Source: Gnomoniopsis sp. IMI 355080
Taxonomy: Eukaryota > Ascomycota > Sordariomycetes > Diaporthales > Gnomoniaceae
Direction of reading: 5' to 3'
NCBI GenBank assembly: GCA_027946555.1
Contig: JAPEVC010000017.1
Span: forward strand, 62,001 to 126,000
DNA length: 64,000 bases
The notes under the pieces were generated by a model. That model searched no databases. It worked only from the letters and a program-made list of their open reading frames with translations, and was not told the origin of the DNA. The first letter of the stretch is position 1; the number at the start of each line of letters is the position of its first letter. Below are positions 21,482-30,266 of the stretch, one piece after another. A program made the translations under genes and the position numbers.

Positions 21482-22223
21482 ATGTCGTGGCAAGGTAAAG
21501 CTATCCCGCATTCCCCAAACCCCCCCTTTGCACTGGCTTTGGGCATCAAGAAGCTAACTGTCCCAAAGCATACGTAGACACCAGGTACTAACGATCGCAA
21601 CCCAAACAACAACCGCCTTGAACCCACGATGAGCTAACCTATTTTCAAAGCCTTGTTGGCACTGGACACGTTGACAAGGGAGCCATTATCAGCATCGCTG
21701 GCGACAGTGTGTGGGCCACCACCTCCGGCTACACGGTACGGGACAACCCCTCACCCCCACCACATCTCAGGGGCATGACATTGCGACATCATCACGATGC
21801 CTTGGCAAGAACAAACTGGAGGATGAAAAGACTCGAGCAGGACACCGGAGGCTGACAATGATACAATGCGACAGATCAGCGCTGAGGAGATGAAGAACCT
21901 CGCAAGCATCGTAACTGGCGAGCAAGCTGCTATCGACAAGGCATTCGCCGAGGGTTTGCACATCGCCGGTGAGCGTTACGTGCTTGCCAAGGCCGAGGAT
22001 GGTAGCGCCTACGCGCGCAAGGTACGAGAACCTACGAGAGACTCAAAGACGAGTCGAGACTAGCAGCAATTCTGACAGTGCAATGCAGGGCCGTGAGGGC
22101 ATCGCCATCGCCAAGTCGAAGCAGGCCATCCTCGTCGGGCACCACGGCGAGCAGGGCGTGGCAGGAAACACAACACAGGCTGTCGAGTCGCTGAAGGATT
22201 ACCTCGTTGGTCAGGGCTACTAA
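21482..22223 (+). CDS. Profilin
   Basis: Five exons, 21482-21494, 21569-21584, 21651-21735, 21875-22021, 22089-22223, give 131 aa, the usual profilin length. It starts MSWQAYVDTSLVGTG, the conserved N-terminal helix that with the C-terminal helix binds poly-proline. The C-terminal half has the expected ERYVLAKAEDGSAYARKG and GIAIAKSKQAILVGHHGE segments and ends in LKDYLVGQGY. Profilin binds actin monomers, exchanges their nucleotide and feeds formins at growing tips in the cytoplasm. The first two exons are only 13 and 16 nt. All junctions are GT-AG with matching phase. It converges with got1. Confidence 0.96.
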
Positions 22224-22672
22224 GCGAGAAGTGCACGGCGACGGATCAATAACAGTAAAAGGGATAAGGAGAGGATGAGGTTGATGAGAAGGCTACGCTA
22301 CGCTCTTAAAGGCACGGCATGGACGTTGCGTTGCGTTGAGTCTATAGAAAAGCGTGGAACATGTGGACATACAATTTTTTGACAGCGAGAAGGGATTATC
22401 ACGTACTTCTGCACTTCTGCATATGGAGCAACTTGACAAAAAGATCACCTTGACCAAACGGAAAGTACTACTGGTGATGACTGGCGCGCCGCACAAGCAA
22501 GTGGATTGCTTGACCTCGAGCGGAGACTTCTCAAACATCTTATGTTGAATGACTTTTAGATTAAGCACAGAAATGCAAAAGATATGGGTATACTACCGCC
22601 ACCAACGCCGGTCTATATGAGCATGCCGCAGCAACCAGCCAAGTCTTCGCACGCAAAAGATGTAAGACTGCT
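22224..22672. other. Convergent 3' region
   Basis: 449 bp between the stops of profilin and got1; presumably both 3' UTRs. No gene seen. Confidence 0.5.
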
Positions 22673-23403
22673 TCAAACCGGCAGCTCAGCATTTCTTCTC
22701 CCACCCAGGCCCATCCGATCTATCGCCATACCAATATACGGTCCCACCACCGGCACGTTCCTCGCGAAAGCAGCAATCGTGCCCAGGAAGTCGCCAAACA
22801 AGACCATGATTCCATATAATTCGACGAGGAAACCAATCAATGGCCACCGTAGCAGGATCAGAGCCAGCCCGCCGAAGAAGGCGGCGGTGCCCTTTACCTT
22901 TTGTTTTCGCGCAAAGAAAAGGAGGGTCTTGGCCGGGCCGATGATAACGGTAAGTCCAATGAGGAAGAGGATCTATGCTCGTGGGCTGGGGTGTCAGTAT
23001 GGGCGGGGAGATGCTTTCGTGCTCAGAAGGGAGAGGGGGGGGGCGCATACGTTTCCCATGGCAAGCCTGCGCAGAAGTGCGGTCAGCGACTACTTCCCTT
23101 CAAAGACAAGAGCAGACTGGTGGTCTGTCACAACTCAACTTACATGGCGCGGTCGAAAAACATCAGTACGCCGCCTATCAGGAAGAAGCCTCCGCCGGAG
23201 CAGAAGGCCACTCCGATCTCTGTCGCAAAGTCACACCGTCAGCCCATTGCAAACTAACAGCCTGCCGGACATTTCCTGCGCCCAACAAACAGTCAAAGAG
23301 GGCGTTGCGCCGCGCTCGCCGGCGCAACGCGGATGGGGAATTGGGCTGGGCTGGGCTGGGCTTTTGGCGTACTTTGGGCGTCTGATAACCACATGGAAGG
23401 CAT
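22673..23403 (-). CDS. got1: Golgi transport membrane protein Got1
   Basis: Four exons on the minus strand, 23373-23403, 23144-23219, 23051-23066 and 22673-22972, give 140 aa (yeast Got1 is 138 aa). The protein starts MPSMWLSDAQKIGVAFCSGG and continues through FFDRAMLAMGNILFLIGLT to the conserved block KVKGTAAFFGGLALILLRWPLIG, with four hydrophobic membrane segments. Got1 is a small tetraspanning protein of COPII vesicles and early Golgi that aids ER-Golgi transport. The first exon is 31 nt and the third is 16 nt, so the gene is not visible as one open frame. Phase at each junction and match to the family support the model. A G-rich repeat lies in intron 1. Confidence 0.93.
23343..23360 (+). 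repeat. G-quadruplex-type repeat in got1 intron 1
   Basis: Four GGG tracts spaced by CT (positions 23343-45, 23348-50, 23353-55, 23358-60) match the canonical G3 N1-7 quadruplex pattern. The G-rich strand is the template strand of got1. Confidence 0.75.
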
Positions 23404-24030
23404 CTTTGAATGGATATATTGTCCAATTGGCTAGAAGGGCGTCCAATTGTTGCTATGGTTGACGAGGAAATCAATTTGTCGCAAGAATGTACGGCGCGTC
23501 GTGTCGAAGTTGTTGAAAGGTGTTAATGTTCCTAGCTCGACTTGAACTTGCAGCTAGTGAAACAGGGGTCTGTCCGGCTCTAAAGCTTCGAGCCCTTCGC
23601 CGCATAGAGGCGCGCTAAAAACGTTTGGATGACAAGACAAGCTGACAACCTTAGCAGGATACCTGCCGATCATTTTGCGCAAGTACTATTGTACTGCCAC
23701 CATGTACAGTAACCTATGTACATTATATGATATCTACCAATACCGTCTTCTATCTTGAATTTGCATCTGGCAAACGAGTCTGTTACCAACCTGCTGTAAT
23801 CTACTCTAGTTGATATGGTCAGTCATACTGATCAACTTAGTCGATATGCTTTCAGGTCGGACTTCCAAAGTTCTCGGACATTTGTTTGGTTGTCCCGACA
23901 GGTAGGAGGAAGAGAGCAATATAAAGGCTAGGAAGACTGAACTGCAAGTGCAATGCTGCCGAATTGAGTATGTCCTCATCGTACCATGCGCACTGCCCAT
24001 CAATAAGGCGATACAGGTCTTCCCTTTCAG
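23404..24030. other. Divergent intergenic region
   Basis: 627 bp upstream of got1 (minus) and of the broken reductase (plus). No gene recognised; it must hold the got1 promoter. Confidence 0.5.
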
Positions 24031-24645
24031 ATGTCTGGGGGCAAGGTCTTGATCACAGAAGCTACCGGCTTTCGAGGCAGCGCAATCCTTATGGATTTAC
24101 TCGAGTCCGGCTATACGGCGCACATTGTCGTCCGAAACGAGTTCAAGGCCAACAGACTACAGCAAGCACCTGCGATTTACTTTCCTGAGCAAGCCTGCAG
24201 AATGCAACTACTTCACTGTCCCCGAACGAAGCGTTGAAGGCGCCCTGGATCAGGCCACAGCAGGTACAGACTTTGTCATCCACTGGGCTAAGCCCCTACC
24301 ATACGAGGAGCTGGACAGTATCGTCATGCCCACGATCGTATGTACCTCGGGCGTGCTGGAGAGCGCCAGGAAGGCTGACAGGATGAAGGGAGTCGTGATG
24401 ATATTATCTGTGGTGGCTTTTGCGCCGCCTGAGATCTTGCAGATTAATGACCACGAGCCTTTCCGAGCCTTTCGGAGGGTTTTACCGGGAACACGCCCAA
24501 CGAGAATATTGACCCGTCCTACGCAGACCCTATGGTTGCCTACTGTGCGGCTAATACGGCGGCTGATCGCTGTTTTGTCAAGTGGATGGAGAAGGCCGTA
24601 GAGCAGGGTGTCAGCTTCGAGTTTATCAGTTTGGCGTCTAGTTAA
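24031..24645 (+). pseudogene. Broken NAD-dependent epimerase/reductase
   Basis: The frame opens MSGGKVLITEATGFRGS, a decayed version of the extended-SDR dinucleotide motif (normally TGATGFxG), with one key Gly replaced by Glu. Homology leaves that frame near 24185-24205, continues one base over (YFTVPERSVEGALDQATAGTD, then VIHWAKP, the usual VIHxASP), then returns to the first frame near 24470 (YCAANTAADR, resembling the YxxxK helix region). A stop at 24643-24645 cuts it at about 205 codons where the family has about 330-350. Two compensating frame changes, a lost glycine, a YxxxK Lys not preserved and loss of the C-terminal substrate domain mark it as a relic. Likely ancestor: the cinnamoyl-CoA/dihydroflavonol reductase-like fungal SDR family. 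A sequencing error could explain one shift but not the truncation. Confidence 0.8.
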
Positions 24646-25412
24646 ACAAGCAGATATCATTGTTGGACAGGCGAATGTCCTTACGTAAGCTTGCACGGAC
24701 CACATTTGACATGAAATGCCAAAATTCTCTTCACCTCCTCTCCACAGTCTGCCATTACGAACAGTTGAATATCAACACAGTTTCTGCAGTCCACCTGATT
24801 TTTGGTGGCCATCGGGTTGCATGCGTTTCATGATAAACACCATGCTTTTCTAAAGCTCGAGCAAGGTAGGACGCTTCCACCACGAAGGATAAGTCATACA
24901 ATGTGGTACACGCATTGTTCTGACTACATTTGCCCCGACGGCCTTGCAAGACTGCAAGGCAACTGAGTTTCTATCTCCCTATATTTTCTCAGTGATCTGT
25001 CGGTCTTCTTTGGAAGCTCTTGGCAGAGAACAAACTTGATCACGATTAAGCCGGAGCGTCAACTTACCTCCCGCGGTCGAAAGACCTCGGGTGCATAGTT
25101 GGGGGTTGACTTTGTTGGTCGAACATTTGTATTACTCCATAGTCTTCTATGTATGAAGAATCAGTCGCATTGTTTTGCTGGGCCATGAGCTTGCAACCTT
25201 GGAGAGTGCTCATGTCACCACCATGTCGAACGCCTGTGCCTGAATTGCAAATATCCCATGAGTTTTTCTAAACGCCGTCGCCATCGCCATCCCTCCGTAG
25301 CCAGCCCATACACGAGCCCCAACTCCTGATAAGAAAACCAGAACAATGGAAAAAAGCAGCACCTTCATGTAGTGTAAATTACACACTCCCAGCCAGCACA
25401 TTTGCATCCTCC
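24646..25412. other. Intergenic, no gene seen
   Basis: 767 bp between the reductase relic and the 3' end of ies6. It may contain further remnants of the relic, but I could not align any stretch by eye. Confidence 0.4.
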
Positions 25413-26099
25413 TCACTTCAATACTGTGTGCGCCCCTCTAGCCTCAAGGTATTGTTCCGCATATCCCTGTGGCAGCCCGCGGATGAGGCCAAACACCTCC
25501 GCATTGTGATACCGCAGCCTCGTCTTTGGGTCCTGGTAGCTTCCCTTCAGCCCCGTGATATCGCAGTATTTACGCTGCGGCGCAAGGCTCGGCGCGCTCT
25601 CAATATTCGTGTACGTCACGCCCATCGCCGCGCCGGTCCCGGCCTGACCACCCGTCGTCATGCCCGCGCCATTTGGCTTCAGGCTCTTCTCCAGCACGAG
25701 CTTCCCCAAGCTCCGCGACGCCTGCGCCAGATTTGGCTGCTGCTGAGCGGCACCGCCATTGGCGCTGGCTGTCGCGGGAGTACTTGCGCCCGAGGTCGAG
25801 AGGCCGTCGTCATGTTGGGCGCCCTGCGCGCCGGCTAGTGGGGTCTCGGCGCCTGAGGGCGTGGGCGCGACGGAGGAGGCGGCGGCGTTCAGAGAGGCTT
25901 GCTCTCTGCGCTGGGCGTCGCCGAGGATGGTCTTGATGTTTTTGTTGCGCCGCTGGTTGGGTTTCCAGGTGGACGAGCGAAAGGACTTTTGGATGGAGTG
26001 GATGTCGAGCTCTTCGAGCAGGGCGTAGTGCGCAGCTTGCTCGGCTTCTTTGGCCTCTTTGGCTGCGTCTTTGGGTGGAGGGTCGGCGGGGGTAGTCAT
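25413..26099 (-). CDS. ies6: INO80 complex subunit Ies6
   Basis: Single-exon 228-aa protein from ATG at 26099. The YL1 C-terminal domain lies at about 177-206 (KYCDITGLKGSYQDPKTRLR, then YHN), the hallmark of Ies6/INO80C. The conserved helix near 37-60 (IQKSFRSSTWKPNQRRNKNI) is the other family signature. The central part is Ala/Ser/Gly-rich and probably disordered. Ies6 pairs with Arp5 on the INO80 ATPase and couples it to nucleosome sliding in the nucleus; the arp5 gene lies in this same window. It is divergent from dad4, sharing a 338-bp promoter. The YL1-type domain also occurs in the SWR1 subunit Swc2, but that protein is far longer and has a different N-terminus. Confidence 0.93.
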   Translation of the reverse strand: MTTPADPPPKDAAKEAKEAEQAAHYALLEELDIHSIQKSFRSSTWKPNQRRNKNIKTILGDAQRREQASLNAAASSVAPTPSGAETPLAGAQGAQHDDGLSTSGASTPATASANGGAAQQQPNLAQASRSLGKLVLEKSLKPNGAGMTTGGQAGTGAAMGVTYTNIESAPSLAPQRKYCDITGLKGSYQDPKTRLRYHNAEVFGLIRGLPQGYAEQYLEARGAHTVLK

Positions 26100-26437
26100 T
26101 TTGGCAATGAATTTTCGGTCGGTATGGTATTAAAAGTCTTTGCTGTCCGCGTGAGAGAGGAAAAGGATCGTTGCAAAGAATGAATGGGGCGTTGTTGGAT
26201 TGTTGTTTGCTGCTGTAATGCTCAAAGAATCGCTCTCTTCCAGCAAGCTCAGGCACTTTGGGAGCTGTAAGCTGGGTAGGATCGCTTTAGCACTGCCGAA
26301 TCGGCACAGTGCGGCACCGTGTCTCTAGAACGCGGTTACGGACGCGACGACCCTGGCCAACCCTCCTAAACAGATGTCAACACCAAGCAAAGTCAACACG
26401 CAGAGCCTTTGCCGGCATCTCAACAATTCACACAAAG
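26100..26437. promoter_or_regulatory. Divergent promoter region (ies6 / dad4)
   Basis: 338 bp between divergent starts, so promoters of a chromatin gene and a kinetochore gene must overlap or abut here. No specific site assigned. Confidence 0.55.
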
Positions 26438-26840
26438 ATGGTATGTACATGGAAGTTTGATGTGGCGAAGTGCTCGAATCTGGGTTAATACCAAATCAGG
26501 AGAGCCCTCATGAGCACCAGCAGAACCTCCTGCTCTCCCGTATCATCACCAACGTCGAGAAATTGAATGAGGCCGTCGTAGTCATGAACAAGACACTACA
26601 GGTAGGATGAGCCGACGGAATTATGCAGCATCGTGTTCGTATTATACTAAGATACATCCATAGGACATCAACGTCCAAAACATGAACGTCGAGCTGGTCG
26701 CCCAGATGTTCAAGAATTACCAGTCTAACGTTCTATTCCACTTGGAAGGTATGGTGACCGTACCGTATTAAGCTTGCTTTATTGAGATCAAATAAGCTGA
26801 CACTTGACTAGCAACGGACAACCTTAAAGATCCATCTTGA
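26438..26840 (+). CDS. dad4: DASH complex subunit Dad4
   Basis: Four exons, 26438-26440, 26500-26601, 26664-26748 and 26812-26840, give 72 aa, the same length as yeast Dad4. The first coding exon is the ATG alone, followed at once by GTATGT. The rest reads ESPHEHQQNLLLSRIITNVE, then KLNEAVVVMNKTLQDIN, then YQSNVLFHLEATDNLKDPS, as expected of the family: two helices forming a coiled coil. Dad4 is part of the ten-protein DASH/Dam1 ring that couples kinetochores to microtubules. It is too short and split to be found as an open frame. It converges with afg2. Confidence 0.95.
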
Positions 26841-27218
26841 GCCACTAGGATTCATGCGGTATGCGTATGGGAGGAATTCAGAGTGTCAGGCACTATGTCA
26901 TCCACACCGCAGCAGATGAGAAGGTGAACCAATCGGTCATGAACGTCGAGCGATCGTTATTATGAACGGAGCGGGGGCATTGATGCTGCAGTCCCGCAAG
27001 GCTGGATCAGGCGGTGATCACCGTGATTGCCAGAAAGACATCAGCAGGTACTTCACCTGCGAGGGACTCACGAGACATAAGGATGGGCAGGTAGTTTGGA
27101 TGCCGGTACTGCCGAGCAGTAATCCGGCTCGGACAATGAAATTGCTGCATGGCGCCAAGGCATTGCCTACTGAGAGGAACCTCCCTTTGCCATAGACTCC
27201 TTGTGGAATCTGTCTTAT
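26841..27218. other. Convergent 3' region
   Basis: 378 bp between the stops of dad4 and afg2. No gene recognised. Confidence 0.5.
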
Positions 27219-29507
27219 CTACCGCATCGGCAAGTTTATAGTAGCCCCCTTGAGAAATGACCTGGCCCACGCTTCGTACGCAGCCAGCATGTCCGGTGTG
27301 ATCATCCTGCCCGTTTTGCCAATCTCATTGACCATATCCTCCATCGTGATCCCCAAGACCTCAGCCCCTTCCTCAAGCGAGTCTCTCCGCAACGCTTCCA
27401 AGCCCGCACCGCTACATATCTTGGCAATCTCTGCCCCAGAGAAGCCGTCCGTCTGCCTCGCCAGCGCCTCTGGGTCCACATCCGGTGCAGCATTCCGCAC
27501 GGCGACGAATTTGCGGAAGATGGCAGCCCGCGCAGCCTCGTCTGGCGGCTTCACGTAAATGAGCTTGTCGAATCGCCCCGGCCGCAAGAGCGCGGGATCG
27601 AGCGCCTGCGGGCGGTTTGTGGCCGCGAGCACGAGCACGCCTTGCGTCTGCTCGAAGCCTTGCATCTCGTTGAGTAGCGTCGTAAGCACGTTGAGCCCAC
27701 TGCCACCAGAGCTGCTCGCGCCTGACGTTCCGCCAAACCCGGACCGCTGGCCGCCAATGGAGTCGATTTCATCGAAGAAGATGATGCTCGGGGCTGCCTC
27801 TCGGGCCCGCTGGAAGAGCTGGCGAATCTGACGCTCGGACTCGCCCACGTACATGTTGAGGAGTTCAGCACCCTTGACGGCGAAGAAGTTGAGGTCGGCC
27901 TCGGTGGCGAGGGCTTGTGCGGCCATTGTCTTGGAGCATCCGGGCGGGCCGTACAGCAGGAAACCGTTGGATGGGTTGGGGGTGTAGCGGAGGAGTTTGT
28001 CTTTGGGGATGGTGGCAAGGGCAATGGCTTCCTGGAGGGACTTTTTGACTTCGTCTTGGCCGCCGATATCGTCCCAGTGGACCGGCGGTGGCTTGAGGTT
28101 GACATCGTGCATGGCGGAGGGTCGGACTCTTTGCAAGGCCTCCAGGAGGGTTGGCTCGGAAAGGTACTCATCCTCAGCGGGGATCTGTTCTCCGGCGTCT
28201 TCGAGTCTGTCTAACTTGGCAGACCACAATTCAGTTGCCTCGCCTGCCAGATCAACCAAGTCTTTGCCATTGTAAGCGTGCGTTCGCTCACTCAACCTCG
28301 TCAGGATCTCATCTTTGCTGTCAGGTGGCAATGGCATGTTGCAAGCTGTCAAAATGGCCCGTCTTCTCGATTCGTCTGGGAGCGGTAGGTGGATGTGTTT
28401 CTTGAAGCGCCCCGTCTCTGTCAAGTCCTGAGGCATGTCCATGTAGTCCAGACACGCAGCAATGACCACGACTTTCGGCCGTTCATTCTTCACGGAGGCA
28501 TCCGCAGCCAATTTGTCCAGAAATTCCCCAACGTCCCGGATGACTGATGTTCGATTACTGCGTTCTTTCTCCGAGTAGATGAGCTGCTCGAACCTGTCCA
28601 TGACGATGATACTCGGCTGGTTTTCTCTTGCTTTTTGGAGTGTGTCATTGATGGATTGGAGTTTGTCGTTGGGCTGGATCCGGTGTACCGTTCCCCAATC
28701 TGTCTTGCAGACGTGGTTTAAAAGCAAAGTCTTTCCGGTTCCGTGCCCGCCGTGAATGGCAATTCCGCACGACTTTGGCATCGCTCCAGACCGCAATGGC
28801 CCAGACCAGGTTCGCAGGAGCTTGTTGAGTTCTCGTATTTGGTGTTCCAGCCCCGGTATGGGGTCAAGATGCAGCCGAGTCGGCCGGGCTGTTGAGTCGG
28901 GTCCTTCTGCCATGCCGTCGTTGGCCAACCCGATCTGTATCTTGGTCGTGTCCGCTTTGAAATGAGCATTTGTCGTCCCGGATCCGTTAACTGATAATAC
29001 TTTAAATGTGCGATAGACTTGTTGTGCCAGTATCCTTTTTATCATCAAGCCTGGGAAGACATCGTCCAGACCCATGAGATGCCCCTTGATCATCCATTCC
29101 CAGAACGGCCGGTCCTCATCCTTGATAGCTGGTTGGTCTGCCGTGGCATCTTCCAGCGTGACATGCTCAGCGTCAGGAGTCGTCTTGCCGTCAGTGAAAG
29201 TGACCTTGACTCTGTCTTCTAATTTAAAGCCGCACGCGTCCTGAAAGGGCTTGCTCATCAGCGCGACATGGCGGCTCAATTTCGGTTCGGCAGCAAGCCA
29301 TAAAGATGCCTCCCGTTTCGTCACCTGACCATCGGTCGACGTCTTTTCAACAACACAGGGTTTTCCGTTTTCAAGTGCTGTCCCTGCCAACTCATAGAGA
29401 ACCTCTTTATTGACGTAAATGCGGGATGCACCCTTCAGCGACTTGTCGGTACTCTTGTCTGAGGAAGCATTGGGTATGCCCCTGACTTTGAACTCCAAGG
29501 ACTTCAT
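27219..29507 (-). CDS. afg2: Double AAA ATPase, Afg2/Drg1-like
   Basis: Single-exon 762-aa protein (yeast Afg2, 780 aa). The N-domain (1-210) is followed by two AAA modules. The second is intact: Walker A GPPGCSKT at 520-527, with the Cys-Ser typical of Afg2/SPATA5, Walker B DEID at 579-582 and arginine fingers in RPGRFDKLIY. The first is altered: Walker A GGHGTGKT at 253-260 is usable, but Walker B reads IIVMDRFEQL at 300-309, where a DEID-type acid pair is expected, and the pore loop is not recognisable. Afg2 releases Rlp24 from pre-60S ribosomes in the cytoplasm. The degenerate D1 is also reminiscent of peroxisomal Pex1/Pex6-type ATPases, but the D2 Cys-Ser Walker A favours Afg2. Confidence 0.8.
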   Translation of the reverse strand: MKSLEFKVRGIPNASSDKSTDKSLKGASRIYVNKEVLYELAGTALENGKPCVVEKTSTDGQVTKREASLWLAAEPKLSRHVALMSKPFQDACGFKLEDRVKVTFTDGKTTPDAEHVTLEDATADQPAIKDEDRPFWEWMIKGHLMGLDDVFPGLMIKRILAQQVYRTFKVLSVNGSGTTNAHFKADTTKIQIGLANDGMAEGPDSTARPTRLHLDPIPGLEHQIRELNKLLRTWSGPLRSGAMPKSCGIAIHGGHGTGKTLLLNHVCKTDWGTVHRIQPNDKLQSINDTLQKARENQPSIIVMDRFEQLIYSEKERSNRTSVIRDVGEFLDKLAADASVKNERPKVVVIAACLDYMDMPQDLTETGRFKKHIHLPLPDESRRRAILTACNMPLPPDSKDEILTRLSERTHAYNGKDLVDLAGEATELWSAKLDRLEDAGEQIPAEDEYLSEPTLLEALQRVRPSAMHDVNLKPPPVHWDDIGGQDEVKKSLQEAIALATIPKDKLLRYTPNPSNGFLLYGPPGCSKTMAAQALATEADLNFFAVKGAELLNMYVGESERQIRQLFQRAREAAPSIIFFDEIDSIGGQRSGFGGTSGASSSGGSGLNVLTTLLNEMQGFEQTQGVLVLAATNRPQALDPALLRPGRFDKLIYVKPPDEAARAAIFRKFVAVRNAAPDVDPEALARQTDGFSGAEIAKICSGAGLEALRRDSLEEGAEVLGITMEDMVNEIGKTGRMITPDMLAAYEAWARSFLKGATINLPMR

Positions 29508-30266
29508 ATTGAAGACCTAAGAAACGTGTTGATGAGGAAACGATTGTGTTGGGTCATTTTCAGGTCTGAAGTTCGGGGGGGGGGGAATGAGGGAAGTTGT
29601 GTAAGGGAAAATATCAAATTCGGCACCATACGAATGTGGGGCAAAGGCGACTTACACGCTGGTAGGCATCGACATCCCAGTCTTTCTCTTTTCCTACTTG
29701 GGACCACGAAGAACCATTAGTACAGGGTACAAATCGTCCAAACGATTCTGGCATATTCCCAAATTAGATAATGGTAATGAGAAGGAGCCATTTGGTTCAG
29801 ATACATAGCTTCGTGACGAGAATTGGACAATTTGCCAACATCTCTCCAGTCACTAGCCTGCCTATCTTCATTGCATGGTTGAGAGGTAGCTTGTAGTGGG
29901 CTTTCCCTTGGTTCTTATAGCAACTTATCTACGTCGAAGAAATACAGGCAGATGGAAGGTTTCTGTTTTCATTTTTCATGCATTAACACATTGTTGACAT
30001 AGTTTCATAACCTCTGGACGTGATGAATATCAGAAAGAAGAGGTGTCGATTAGTTACTGCACGTCAAATTAACAAAACACACCAGGGCATTATTTAAGCT
30101 TGTAGCTGCGAGTGGGAGCGATATCCCTGCCATTCAACGTCGACACTACTTTTCTCAGTTCCCAAAGCTCCTAGCAGCTTCGACGGAACAGTCTCGCAAG
30201 GCCGGCGTGTTCGCGACTCCTCGCAACACCATACCGAATGATTCAATCATAGCATTGGTCGCATTC
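29508..30266. promoter_or_regulatory. Divergent promoter region (afg2 / mitochondrial gene)
   Basis: 759 bp. It has a run of about 11 G near 29575-29585 and an AT-rich middle (29940-30090). It contains the promoters of both flanking genes; no RNA gene seen. Confidence 0.5.

Noticed and set aside
22584..23462. 292-codon plus-strand frame across got1
   Set aside because: It is antisense to the four got1 exons, whose joins give a full conserved Got1.
30207..30266. Upstream extension of the mitochondrial gene
   Set aside because: Opens with GTG, not ATG, and the presequence begins cleanly at the ATG at 30267.
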